A model generated the notes under the pieces. That model made no database searches and was not told where the DNA came from. It worked only from the letters and a program-made list of their open reading frames with translations. The position numbers were made by a program, and so were the translations under genes. A stretch of 64,000 bases of DNA from the NCBI GenBank assembly GCA_014872815.1, contig WKFK01000005.1:62001-126000 (forward strand), in the 5' to 3' direction. Shown piece after piece: positions 35,470 through 45,215 of this stretch (within the stretch, counting starts at the first letter, position 1; every line of letters begins with the position of its first letter). Source of the stretch: Paracoccaceae bacterium (GTDB lineage Bacteria > Pseudomonadota > Alphaproteobacteria > Rhodobacterales > Rhodobacteraceae).

Positions 35470-36168
35470 ATGCGGTCGCTCAGTGCCTTCGTCAGCAATC
35501 ATTGGCAGCTGCTGACTCTGACGCTGCTGATCACGCTCTTGTGGAACACCGATGTGCTTTTGCCGCTGCGCATTCTCACGGTGTTCCTGCACGAGCTGGC
35601 CCACGCACTCGCTGCCATCTTCACCGGCGGCGACGTCCTCAGCCTCTCTATCAGCCCTAACGAGGGCGGATTTGTCACCGCACGTGGCGGCAGCCCGTTC
35701 TGGATCAGCTCCGCCGGGTATATCGGCTCTCTCTTGATCGGCGCTACCCTCTTCATCCTTGCGCTGCGCACCCACTGGGACCGGGCCATCCTCGCGGCAT
35801 TTGGCGCGATCACCTTAATGGTGGCAGCCTTCTATGTGCGCGACCTCTTTGCCCTTGGCTTCACACTTGCCACCGGCGCGGCGATGCTACTGGCCAGCCG
35901 TTATCTCAGCCTGGAGATCAACGACATGATCCTGCGCACCATCGGGATCAGCAGCATCATCTACGCACCTCTCGACATTTTTGACGACACCATCCGCCGC
36001 GCCCACCTGCGCTCTGACGCGCGCATTCTGGCGGAGCAGGTTGGCGGCTCGACACTGTTCTGGGGCGGGCTCTGGTTGGTAATCAGTCTGGGGGTGATCG
36101 CCCTGACGCTCCGTTATGGCTTGCCACAAAACAGCAACATCACCCTGCGCCAGAAGACGACGCCCTAA
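35470..36168 (+). CDS. M50-like membrane metallopeptidase homolog
   Basis: A 232-residue membrane protein with about six hydrophobic segments. The zinc-binding HExxH motif is in FLHELAHALAA (about residues 40-50), within the first helices as in site-2-protease relatives of the M50B-like group. SAGYIGSLLIGA resembles the conserved Gly-rich helix. The protein lacks PDZ domains. The substrate is unknown. It starts three bases after the hydroxylase stop, so it is probably in the same operon; copy 3 of the 42-bp repeat follows. Confidence 0.78.
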   Translation: MRSLSAFVSNHWQLLTLTLLITLLWNTDVLLPLRILTVFLHELAHALAAIFTGGDVLSLSISPNEGGFVTARGGSPFWISSAGYIGSLLIGATLFILALRTHWDRAILAAFGAITLMVAAFYVRDLFALGFTLATGAAMLLASRYLSLEINDMILRTIGISSIIYAPLDIFDDTIRRAHLRSDARILAEQVGGSTLFWGGLWLVISLGVIALTLRYGLPQNSNITLRQKTTP

Positions 36169-36231
36169 CCCGCACTCAGCCATTTTTGCAAAGCAAACAC
36201 CAAAACGAGACGGAGACAGCGCCAAAAACGC

Positions 36232-36273
36232 CACCTCCGCAAAACAGACGAAATACCGACGCGATACCGACGT
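36232..36273 (+). repeat. Dispersed 42-bp element, copy 3
   Basis: Leader CACCTCCGC then AAAACAGACGA, AATACCGACGC and GATACCGACGT. It differs from copy 1 at six positions. It lies between converging genes and ends just before the aminotransferase stop codon. GTGC-TAAA-GCAC (36272-36283) overlaps its end. Confidence 0.75.
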
Positions 36274-36274
36274 G

Positions 36275-37393
36275 CTAAAGCACCGTATCAAGCACATTTC
36301 GTAAACGATTTATTGTCGCGTCTACGTCGTACAATTTGTCCAATCCAAACAGCCCAAGCCGGAAGGTCATGAAGCCCTCAGGCTCATCACAAGCGAGCGG
36401 TACCCCTGCGGCAATCTGCATGCCCTCCGCAGCAAACTTGCTGCCGTTCTGAACCCCCGGATCACTGGTGTAGCTCACAACCACACCCGGCGCGCCAAAG
36501 CCATCTGCCGCCACCGACTGAATACCTTTGTCTTTCAGAAGGTTACGCACACCGTCGCCCAGTGCCCACTGCGCCTCACGCAGCTTCTCAAATCCATACT
36601 CTTTGGTTTCCAGCATTGTATCGCGGAACGCCCGCAACGCATCTGTCGGCATGGTCGCGTGATAAGCGTGGCCGCCGTTTTCATAGGCCATCATAATGTC
36701 GCGCCACTTTTTCAGGTCGAGCGCGAAGCTGTCAGACTGGGTATTTTCCAACCGGGCCAATGCCTTATCCGACATCACCACCAGCCCAGCCGACGGCGAA
36801 GCGCTCCAGCCTTTCTGAGGCGCGGAGCACAACACATCCACACCCAGCGCCTGCATGTCGATCCAGACACAGCCTGACGCGATACAATCGAGAACCATCA
36901 AGGCCCCAACCTCGTGTGCGGCATCTGCCATGGCTTTGATGTAGTCATCCGGCAAGATCACACCGGCGCTGGTTTCCACATGAGGCGCAAAGACAACCTG
37001 CGGTTTTTGCTTATGAATTTCGGCAACGACGTCCGCAATCGGCGCTGGCGCAAACGGCGCGGTGGCCCCGTTTCCCGTCTGCCGCGCCTTCATCACCGTG
37101 CTTTCCGCCGCAAAACCGCCAGCTTCAAAAATCTGGCTCCAGCGGTAAGAAAACCACCCATTGCGCACCACCAGCGTTTTCTGCCCCGCAGCAAACTGCC
37201 GCGCAACCGCTTCCATGCCATAGGTCCCGCCGCCCGGAACCAAGGCCACTGCGTCTGCGTTATAGACCTCCTTCAACAGGTCGGAGATATCCCGCATAAC
37301 CTGCTGAAAAGTCTTTGACATATGGTTCAAGGACCGATCCGTGAACACCACGGAAAACTCGCTCAACCCACCGGGATCAACATCATGCGCCAT
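36275..37393 (-). CDS. Class V aminotransferase (alanine-glyoxylate / serine-pyruvate type)
   Basis: A 372-residue PLP enzyme. LVPGGGTYGMEAVARQ (about residues 51-66) binds the cofactor phosphate, LMVLDCIASGCV holds the cofactor aspartate, and the Schiff-base lysine is in CSAPQKGWSASPSAG. This pattern fits enzymes moving amino groups between alanine, serine or 2-aminoethylphosphonate and keto acids; the exact pair is open. The ATG at 37393 has AAGGAG 7 bases upstream, better than the in-frame ATG at 37411. Two Lrp/AsnC regulator genes lie immediately upstream on the same strand. Confidence 0.88.
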   Translation of the reverse strand: MAHDVDPGGLSEFSVVFTDRSLNHMSKTFQQVMRDISDLLKEVYNADAVALVPGGGTYGMEAVARQFAAGQKTLVVRNGWFSYRWSQIFEAGGFAAESTVMKARQTGNGATAPFAPAPIADVVAEIHKQKPQVVFAPHVETSAGVILPDDYIKAMADAAHEVGALMVLDCIASGCVWIDMQALGVDVLCSAPQKGWSASPSAGLVVMSDKALARLENTQSDSFALDLKKWRDIMMAYENGGHAYHATMPTDALRAFRDTMLETKEYGFEKLREAQWALGDGVRNLLKDKGIQSVAADGFGAPGVVVSYTSDPGVQNGSKFAAEGMQIAAGVPLACDEPEGFMTFRLGLFGLDKLYDVDATINRLRNVLDTVL

Positions 37394-37492
37394 CGGGAAA
37401 CTCCTTATCATGTTACCTAAGGTCTACCGCAAAGTGGCGCGTCCACCAATCACCCAAAACCTTCAAGACCCTTCGTCATTTCCATCAAGCAC

Positions 37493-37948
37493 TTACAGCG
37501 GCCCCGGCCGCCGCTCCTCGCTCAACAAAACATTGGCCTCCACATTGCCCACGCCGGGCAATGTCATCACCCGACGCCGCAAAACCCGTTCAAAATCAGA
37601 TATATCGCGCGCAGTGACGCGCAATCTGTAATCATACAGTCCAAGCACATGCTCCACCGTTTGCACTTCCGGAATGGCCGACACGGCCCGCTCAAAATCC
37701 TCAAGACTCACGCGCCCTTTGGTGGCCAGTTTAACCCCCAAAAACACCGTCACGCCAAAGCCCAGCTTCTCGTAATCCAAGTCCAGCTTCCGCCCCGCAA
37801 TCGCCCCACTGTCCTGCAATCGCTTGATCCGCCGCCACGTCGCCGGCTGCGACAATCCAAACCGCCGCCCCAACGCCCCTGCGTTCTGGGTGGCATCTTC
37901 TGCTAACGCCTTGAGAAGGCTACGATCAATCTCATCCAGCTCAATCAT
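37493..37948 (-). CDS. Lrp/AsnC-family regulator B
   Basis: A 151-residue regulator. The N-terminal helix-turn-helix reads LDEIDRSLLKALAEDA with GLSQPATWRRIKRLQDSGAI. The C-terminal RAM domain, which binds amino acids and builds oligomers, contains AIPEVQTVEHVLGLYDYRLRVTA. It overlaps the end of the upstream lrp-type gene by four bases. The two likely act together, perhaps as hetero-oligomers, on the adjacent aminotransferase gene or on ilvC; target is inferred from position only. Confidence 0.92.
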   Translation of the reverse strand: MIELDEIDRSLLKALAEDATQNAGALGRRFGLSQPATWRRIKRLQDSGAIAGRKLDLDYEKLGFGVTVFLGVKLATKGRVSLEDFERAVSAIPEVQTVEHVLGLYDYRLRVTARDISDFERVLRRRVMTLPGVGNVEANVLLSEERRPGPL

Positions 37949-38400
37949 ATCGGCAGGCTTTCATCAGATTTAATCCGCGAGACATGCATGAGCGATTCAA
38001 TATCCGCGATATGCGGCAACGTCAGAATACGGCTGCGATACACCTCCTGATAATGCCCCATATCTTTGGCAATCACCGACAGACGCACATCGACACGTCC
38101 CAGAAACGTTTGAATTTCTGTGACTTCCGGAATGTCCCGCGCCGCCTCGATAAACTCATCAAACGCCCGCGATTGCGTCTTGTCCAAGGTCACCCGCAGC
38201 GAGACTTCCACCGCATAGCCCAAGGCCTGCCAATCAATCACAGCTCGCTGCCCGCGAAGCACGCCAGCCTCCTTGAGCTTCTCAACCCGCCGCGTCAGGC
38301 GAGAGGTTGTCAAAGACAAGCGGTCCGCCAAATCGGGTACGGACTGAGTCGGGTCTGCCTGCATGTAGCGCAGTATGCGGCGATCAAGATCATCAAGCAT
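37945..38400 (-). CDS. Lrp/AsnC-family regulator A
   Basis: A 151-residue regulator with LDDLDRRILRYMQADP and the recognition region LADRLSLTTSRLTRRVEKLKE, then a RAM domain (DIPEVTEIQTFLGRVDVRLSV). Length equals its downstream neighbour but the two proteins are clearly different, so this is not a recent copy. It is divergent from ilvC with 132 bases between starts, so it may regulate branched-chain amino-acid synthesis in Lrp fashion; this is inference. Confidence 0.92.
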   Translation of the reverse strand: MLDDLDRRILRYMQADPTQSVPDLADRLSLTTSRLTRRVEKLKEAGVLRGQRAVIDWQALGYAVEVSLRVTLDKTQSRAFDEFIEAARDIPEVTEIQTFLGRVDVRLSVIAKDMGHYQEVYRSRILTLPHIADIESLMHVSRIKSDESLPI

Positions 38401-38444
38401 GAATCTTCCGAAATTTTAAATCTGCAAGAATGAATATACCCAAC

Positions 38445-39555
<1,111 letters not shown>

Positions 39556-39572
39556 GCAGCTCTTTGCTTGGG

Positions 39573-39602
39573 AAAAGGGGAGCTTCGGCTCCCCTTTTTT
39601 GT
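39573..39602 (+). terminator. Rho-independent terminator of ilvC
   Basis: AAAAGGGGAGC-TTCG-GCTCCCCTTTT forms a perfect stem with a stable UUCG tetraloop and is followed by more T residues. Confidence 0.95.
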
Positions 39603-39687
39603 TTCACATCAGACCATTCTCGGTTCACTGGTTTGACCTTTATCACCACCCTAGGCATGGTCCCCCAAACAGTTGAGAGGCACAGGT

Positions 39688-40041
39688 ATGGCCGACGAGA
39701 AAGACATCAGCGTGACCCTGTTTACGCCCAACTGGCTGCGCGCAGTCTTGCGCGGAGACCGGCCAACCGGCGAAACCTTTTGGGTAGGTAACTACGGGAC
39801 AGCGCTACTTCATCAGCCAGTGATGGCTCTGTTGTTAGTCTTGCCAATAAGTGAGGCAATCCCGGGCACATTAGCGGCCCTTCTGGTGTTGTATCAACTG
39901 GTTTTGACCCGCGCCGTGGCGCGTTCTCAACCCGGCGTACCAACGCCTCTGGGGTGGAAGATCGCCGGTGTTCTGGTCACTTTTGGTCACGCCGCCCTCT
40001 TCGCGGCCCTGGCGCGGTCTCTTTTCACGAGCGGCGCATGA
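39688..40041 (+). CDS. Small hydrophobic membrane protein
   Basis: A 117-residue protein. A polar N-terminus (MADEKDISVTLFTPNWLRAVLRG) precedes three hydrophobic segments (about residues 42-60, 62-77 and 91-110). GAGAGG lies before the ATG at 39688. No family recognised. Its stop overlaps the next ATG by four bases (ATGA), so it is coupled to the DMT exporter gene and may be its partner. Confidence 0.7.
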   Translation: MADEKDISVTLFTPNWLRAVLRGDRPTGETFWVGNYGTALLHQPVMALLLVLPISEAIPGTLAALLVLYQLVLTRAVARSQPGVPTPLGWKIAGVLVTFGHAALFAALARSLFTSGA

Positions 40042-40958
40042 CCTCCGCACCCGACATCACTCTCAAAAGCTGGTTCATGGTTGCTCTGCTTGGGCTGATC
40101 TGGGGCGGCACCTTTATGGTACAGAAGCTGGCTCTGGGGCACATGCCCCCTTTCTGGGTTGCGGCCGGACGCATTGGCTTTGCCGCCGTCATTACAATTG
40201 CGGTCTGGCAACTGCGTGGCGGGCGCATGTTTACAACAGAAGCAACGGACTGGCCCCGGCTGGCCTTTGTCTCCATCTTCAGCGCCGCTGTCCCGTTCAT
40301 GTTCCTGGCTTGGGCTCAGCAATACGTAACCTCAGCATTTACCGGCGTCTCCATGGCCGCTGTGGCGCTCTTTGTTCTGCCATTGGCCCACTTCTTTGTC
40401 CCAGGCGAGCGAATGACTTTGCGGCGCACGCTGGGCTTTCTCATCGGTTTTTCCGGTGTTGTGGTCCTGATAGGCCCCGCCGCTTTCGCCTCTACCGGCA
40501 GCCCACTAGAAGGTTATGGTCGGATTGCCTGTCTCGCGGCCGCCAGCTGCTACGGCGTGTCCTCAATTGTGTTGCGCAAACTACCGCCGCTTGATCCTAT
40601 TGGCCTGTCTGCAGCCACCCTGATCTTTGGCAGCTTTGTTGTGATCCCAATCGCTTTTGTGCAACACGGCCCGCCACCAATGCCGCCATTGGAAGGCCTG
40701 GCTCTTGTTGCCCTTCTGGGGTTGGTTCCAACCGCAGGTGCCAACCTGTTGCGCATTGTTGTGATCCGCAGTGCCGGCCCCGTGTTTATGAGCCTGACAA
40801 ACTACCAAGTGCCACTGTGGTCGGTGGTCTTTGGCGTGACGCTCATGGGCGAGCCGCTTCCTGGTTCCATGATTTGGGCAACACTGCTGATTTTGTCCGG
40901 CGTGGCGTTGAGTCAGTTCGGCGCCTTGCAGCGCCTTTTTGGCTCAAAATCCAGCTGA
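40038..40958 (+). CDS. DMT-superfamily (EamA) transporter
   Basis: A 306-residue inner-membrane protein with two EamA repeats, about ten helices. The first repeat shows GLIWGGTFMVQKLAL and PPFWVAAGRIGFA; the second repeat ends with SLTNYQVPLWSVVFGVTLMGEPL. EamA proteins export metabolites such as amino acids; the substrate is unknown. The ATG at 40038 overlaps the preceding stop. It ends four bases from the convergent glmM gene. Confidence 0.9.
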   Translation: MTSAPDITLKSWFMVALLGLIWGGTFMVQKLALGHMPPFWVAAGRIGFAAVITIAVWQLRGGRMFTTEATDWPRLAFVSIFSAAVPFMFLAWAQQYVTSAFTGVSMAAVALFVLPLAHFFVPGERMTLRRTLGFLIGFSGVVVLIGPAAFASTGSPLEGYGRIACLAAASCYGVSSIVLRKLPPLDPIGLSAATLIFGSFVVIPIAFVQHGPPPMPPLEGLALVALLGLVPTAGANLLRIVVIRSAGPVFMSLTNYQVPLWSVVFGVTLMGEPLPGSMIWATLLILSGVALSQFGALQRLFGSKSS

Positions 40959-40962
40959 CGAG

Positions 40963-42309
40963 TCAGGCCACTGCGGCCTGCACCGCATCCACAACGCTAT
41001 CAACGGTGCGTTCCAGCAACTGCGCATCCTCACACTCCGCCATGACCCGTACCAGCGGCTCAGTGCCGGACTTACGAATTAGCAAACGCCCCTGCCCAAC
41101 CAAAGCCGCTTCTGCGTCTGCAATTGCGGCTTTAACCGACGCCGCATCCAAGGGTGTCTGCCCTGCGCCATAGCGCACGTTTTTCAGCATCTGTGGCACG
41201 GTCTCAAACACCTGCGCCAGCTCAGAGGCCTTTTTGCCGGTTTCCACCATGGCCGCCAGGAACTGCAGGCCTGCCATCAGGCCATCGCCGGTGGTGGCAT
41301 AGTCGGTCATCACGATATGGCCGGACTGCTCCCCACCCAAATTGAAGCCGCCTTTGCGCATCGCTTCCACGACATATCGGTCGCCAACCGCAGTGCGCTC
41401 CAGCCGCAAGCCCCTCCCTTCCAGAAACCGCTCAAGTCCCAAGTTGGACATCACTGTGGCAACCAACGCGCCGCCTTTCAAACGGCCTTGCTCTGCCCAC
41501 TGGCTAGCCAGAAGCCCCATGATCTGATCACCATCGGCAACTCTGCCTTTTTCATCGATAATCATCACACGGTCAGCATCACCGTCCAAGCAGATACCCA
41601 CATCCGCCCCATGCGCGACCACAGTCTCCTGCGCCGTTCGCGTGTTGGTAGACCCACAGTTTTCGTTGATGTTGTAGCCGTTTGGCACAACCCCCACGGT
41701 GATCACTTCGGCACCCAGCTCCCAAAGCGCCTCAGGTGCCGCGCGATAAGCCGCGCCGTTTGCGCAATCAATCACCACCTTCACACCACGCAGCGGGAGG
41801 TCCCGCGGCAGCGAACTCTTTACACGCTCGATATAACGGAAGCGCCCATCATCAATCCGCTGCGCACGGCCGATGTTCTGGGCCTGCGCCGGTTCAACGC
41901 CGCTCTCGATCAGCTTCTCAAGCTCAAGCTCGACCTCGTCGGAGAGCTTGAACCCGTCTGGCCCGAAAAACTTGATGCCATTATCATCTGCAGGGTTGTG
42001 ACTAGCGGAAATCATCACACCAAGGTCCGCCCGCATGGAGGTGGTCAGCAACCCCACAGCAGGAGTCGGCACAGGACCGAGCAAAAACACATTCATACCT
42101 GTGGATGTCAAACCGGCTGTAAGCGCGTTTTCAAACATGTAACCGGACAGACGGGTGTCTTTGCCAATCACAACGCGATGCTGGTTGGTGCCGTCATTGC
42201 GGAAATACCGCCCCACGGCAGCACCGATACGAAGCGCCATTTCGGCAGTCATGGGATAGATATTGGCCGTGCCGCGAACCCCGTCGGTTCCGAAAAATTT
42301 ACGCGCCAT
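40963..42309 (-). CDS. glmM: Phosphoglucosamine mutase
   Basis: GlmM converts glucosamine-6-phosphate to glucosamine-1-phosphate for UDP-GlcNAc and the cell wall. The phospho-serine loop is [16 protein letters not shown] (Ser about 103), the metal loop is [11 protein letters not shown], the sugar loop is [10 protein letters not shown], and the phosphate-binding [12 protein letters not shown] lies near the C-terminus. At 448 residues it is normal length. It begins inside the last bases of folP on the same strand, and with folB these form a folB-folP-glmM operon. Confidence 0.97.
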   Translation of the reverse strand: MARKFFGTDGVRGTANIYPMTAEMALRIGAAVGRYFRNDGTNQHRVVIGKDTRLSGYMFENALTAGLTSTGMNVFLLGPVPTPAVGLLTTSMRADLGVMISASHNPADDNGIKFFGPDGFKLSDEVELELEKLIESGVEPAQAQNIGRAQRIDDGRFRYIERVKSSLPRDLPLRGVKVVIDCANGAAYRAAPEALWELGAEVITVGVVPNGYNINENCGSTNTRTAQETVVAHGADVGICLDGDADRVMIIDEKGRVADGDQIMGLLASQWAEQGRLKGGALVATVMSNLGLERFLEGRGLRLERTAVGDRYVVEAMRKGGFNLGGEQSGHIVMTDYATTGDGLMAGLQFLAAMVETGKKASELAQVFETVPQMLKNVRYGAGQTPLDAASVKAAIADAEAALVGQGRLLIRKSGTEPLVRVMAECEDAQLLERTVDSVVDAVQAAVA

Positions 42310-43318
42310 TGTAGTCTCCTGTCGTCACTGCCTGCCACAGTTTCAAAGCCTGACGGGTCTCCGCCACGTCATGTACACGCACAATTTGCGCGCCTTGTGC
42401 CACACCTTCAAGCGCAACCGCCACAGAGCCCGGCATCCGCTCCTGTGCAAGCGAAGCCTTGCCGATGATACCAATAAACTTCTTACGAGACGCCCCCAAT
42501 AGAATGGGACAACCTAAGCCATGAAAAAGGCTCAGCCGCGCCAACAAAGCAAGGTTATGCGCAAGGGTTTTGCCGAATCCGATGCCGGGATCCACAACGA
42601 TCAGATCGCGTGTAACACCCAGAGTCACCAGATGCTCAACTTGTGTTTCAAGGAAGTCATAAACATCGAGCAAAACATCATCATAAATCGGATTTTGTTG
42701 CATTGTCGCAGGGTCGCCTTGCGCATGCATCACGCACACCGGTGCGCCTACCTCTATGGCAACGGTCGCCAACTGCGGATCGTAGGTGAACCCGGAGACG
42801 TCATTCACCAGAGACGCTCCCGCAGACAAAGCTTGACGCGCGACCTCCGACTTTCGCGTATCAATGCTGATTGGCACATCCAACTTGCTGGATATCGCGC
42901 GAATTGCCGGAGCGGTCCGGGTGATTTCTTCTTCAACCGGCACAAAGTCCGCACCCGGCCGCGTGCTTTCTCCGCCAACATCAATCAAGCTTGCACCAGC
43001 AACATACATCGCGTCGGCTTGTCGGATGGCGGCTGCGATACCGGCAAACTGTCCGCCGTCAGAAAAGCTGTCCGGTGTGACATTCAGAATGCCCATCAGG
43101 TGAGGCTGATCAAAACCTAGGTCACAGATTGGCGCACGTGCCTTGCACAACCGGGAGAGGTCGCCGGCAGGAACCTCGTCCGCAGGAACAATCAAGGCAG
43201 ATTCACCGCGACGCAGCACCTCAACATGCGTGAACCAGCACCACCCTCCAGCCAAAGTCAGGGCATTTTCTGGCCGTGCAGCGTCGGTTTGCACTATGGG
43301 ACGATAATAAGCCTTCAT
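42299..43318 (-). CDS. folP: Dihydropteroate synthase
   Basis: FolP joins p-aminobenzoate to the pterin pyrophosphate in folate synthesis and is the target of sulfonamides. The 339-residue protein has [17 protein letters not shown] (about residues 75-91), [12 protein letters not shown], and [17 protein letters not shown], followed by [11 protein letters not shown]. An N-terminal extension of about 70 residues precedes the barrel. Its end overlaps the glmM start by 11 bases. folB lies 39 bases upstream on the same strand. Confidence 0.96.
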   Translation of the reverse strand: MKAYYRPIVQTDAARPENALTLAGGWCWFTHVEVLRRGESALIVPADEVPAGDLSRLCKARAPICDLGFDQPHLMGILNVTPDSFSDGGQFAGIAAAIRQADAMYVAGASLIDVGGESTRPGADFVPVEEEITRTAPAIRAISSKLDVPISIDTRKSEVARQALSAGASLVNDVSGFTYDPQLATVAIEVGAPVCVMHAQGDPATMQQNPIYDDVLLDVYDFLETQVEHLVTLGVTRDLIVVDPGIGFGKTLAHNLALLARLSLFHGLGCPILLGASRKKFIGIIGKASLAQERMPGSVAVALEGVAQGAQIVRVHDVAETRQALKLWQAVTTGDYNGA

Positions 43319-43357
43319 GTCAGCTGCATGCGAAAACACGTGAGAAAAAGCAAGAGA

Positions 43358-44293
43358 TCAGAGAGTTTTCTGCTCGACACCGATCTGTCGCGTGGCCGTT
43401 TCAAGCGCCACCCCGCCTACCGTATCACCAACAACCCAGAAGTCTTCCGCCAACATCTCCGCCGCGAACCAAGCCGCAAGCCCCAATGCATCACTTGGCG
43501 GTGCATCTGGCCCATCTACTGCATCAAGCACAATCTTGGACGGTGCCCAGACGCAAATCTGGCCGTTTTTCATCGCCCAATCCAGTTCGGTGCGCGTATC
43601 CACTACCACACAACGTTTATCCCGCGCCGCCAGCATCCAGGCGTTTTGCTCAATCGCCAGAAGGTCCACTCGCCGCTGGGTCAAGTCATGCCCAGTCTGC
43701 GGTGCCGCGATATCGGGCGCACCGACACATAGGATCAAAGGCTCTTCAGCAGCCTCTAGCTGATCGATCCAACCGGATAGGTTATCAGACGTCCGTGCCT
43801 CATTGGTCAGATACACCACCCGCGGCTTTGGCGGCTCCTCTTCGACCAGTGTATCCACCGGCGCCAAATGCGCTTTTCGCGACCTTACGATTTCAACGCC
43901 CAAAGCCCCCGGACCTCGGTCCAGCTTTTCGATACGCACGAACACCCGCTGAGCCTGCGGTTCCAAAAGAACACGATCAGCCACACGCGCCGCGAGAGTT
44001 TCCAGGAGGTTCAAACGCTCTGCCGCCAATTCAAAGGCGATGGCCTCGGTCACCTTATCGTAGGACAAAATGCGGTCAACATCGTCATCCGCCACGGCTG
44101 CGCTTGTCGGCAGGACCTCTACAACAACATTAAAGCAAACGCGTTGGGTTGCGCCGCGTTCCGCCTGAAAGGCACCAATCTCAACTTCGACAATGTGATC
44201 GCGCAGAGAAATCCGATCCAAGGGATCAGACCCGGACGTCGCTTCTGCGCGTTCGGAAGGGTGTGCAAATGCCAATCGAATTTCGTTGCTCAT
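43358..44293 (-). CDS. folB: Dihydroneopterin aldolase with a C-terminal extra domain
   Basis: A 311-residue protein, more than twice the usual length of about 120. Residues about 25-145 match FolB: ISLRDHIVEVEIGAFQAER, SYDKVTEAIA (active-site Tyr), LLETLAARVADRVL (Glu) and VRIEKLDRGPGA with the catalytic Lys region. FolB cleaves dihydroneopterin to the hydroxymethyl pterin used by FolK and FolP. Residues about 160-311 form a second alpha/beta part (PRVVYLTNEART, ILCVGAPDIAAP, QICVWAPSKIVLDAV) that I cannot assign. It is the first gene of the folB-folP-glmM run. Confidence 0.85.
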   Translation of the reverse strand: MSNEIRLAFAHPSERAEATSGSDPLDRISLRDHIVEVEIGAFQAERGATQRVCFNVVVEVLPTSAAVADDDVDRILSYDKVTEAIAFELAAERLNLLETLAARVADRVLLEPQAQRVFVRIEKLDRGPGALGVEIVRSRKAHLAPVDTLVEEEPPKPRVVYLTNEARTSDNLSGWIDQLEAAEEPLILCVGAPDIAAPQTGHDLTQRRVDLLAIEQNAWMLAARDKRCVVVDTRTELDWAMKNGQICVWAPSKIVLDAVDGPDAPPSDALGLAAWFAAEMLAEDFWVVGDTVGGVALETATRQIGVEQKTL

Positions 44294-44423
44294 GGGTGTG
44301 GTCCGCGCCGTTGCCTGCCCCGCTCAAAACAGGGATGGGCAGCGTTTAACAGGCTAGAGCACCTCGAACCATAGCGGAAAACGGCGTAAGTCGCCGCTGA
44401 AACGCCCAATCTCGCGTCAAACG

Positions 44424-45068
44424 TTAGTTTTGAGAGAGTCGTGTCGGCATACGGTAGAAATGATGCACACCAATTGTCGTGGTCCGCGGGAAGACCCGCG
44501 CCCACCGAGGATTCACAGCTTTGGTGTGGTAATGCGTGGCACCATCGGTCAATTGCTTTGGAGCGCCACCAAGCAAGAGGTGTGCGACCTTACCCACACG
44601 CTCATAGGCACCATGCTCGCGGATTTTGTTGCTGATGCCATCACAGTTGTATGTGAATTGACACTGGTACTTTCGGCCACTGGCGGTGCCTTGGTTGATC
44701 ACACCGCAAACGCTGTCCGGAAAAGAAGCATGGTCTGAGCGGTTCATGATCACTTCCGCCACCGCAAACTGTCCTTTGACGCTTTCGCCTCTGGCCTCAA
44801 AGTAAAGCGCCTCCGACAGACACTGCCACTCGGCTGTGCGGTGCTCTTCCGCCACCTTGGGCTGGCTATCGATGAATGCTCGGCTGTAGCTGATCTCGGT
44901 TGGTGTCCGCTTCTTCTTGGCACCAAAAATGTCGCGCAGGGATTTGCCGTCAAACAGCACGAGCTGGCGAGGTTTCTCTTTGTTTTTGACGTTTGAAGGC
45001 GTTGCTTCGGCAGAAGCCAAACCGGCAGTCAAAGCAAATGCAATAACACTAACGATCAGTTGGCGCAT
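44424..45068 (-). CDS. SleB-type cell-wall hydrolase (Hydrolase_2 family)
   Basis: A 214-residue protein with a signal peptide (MRQLIVSVIAFALTAGLASA). The catalytic domain shows QCLSEALYFEARGESVKGQFAVAEVIMNR in parts (about 105-132), with the conserved Glu of EARGE, then SVCGVINQG and ATHYHTKAVNPRWA. This family trims peptidoglycan in the periplasm, often as a lytic transglycosylase or amidase. The frame extends upstream, but the ATG at 45068 starts the signal peptide. Confidence 0.9.
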   Translation of the reverse strand: MRQLIVSVIAFALTAGLASAEATPSNVKNKEKPRQLVLFDGKSLRDIFGAKKKRTPTEISYSRAFIDSQPKVAEEHRTAEWQCLSEALYFEARGESVKGQFAVAEVIMNRSDHASFPDSVCGVINQGTASGRKYQCQFTYNCDGISNKIREHGAYERVGKVAHLLLGGAPKQLTDGATHYHTKAVNPRWARVFPRTTTIGVHHFYRMPTRLSQN

Positions 45069-45215
45069 CGGAACCTCATGGCGGGACAAGCCACCCCTGG
45101 CAGCTATTAACGAGGCGTCTCTTAAAGGAAAAAGTCTAAATGGTCCACTAATGCACAAAACCACACCGACGGATGAACCCGCAGGCAGCAAAATAGTCGC
45201 GAAATTTTCTTTATT

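Noticed and set aside
34207-35775. A 522-codon bottom-strand frame opposite the UbiH-type and M50-like genes
   Set aside because: It spans two well-supported top-strand genes and the gap between them; its product has no recognisable domain and is Gly, His and Gln-rich.
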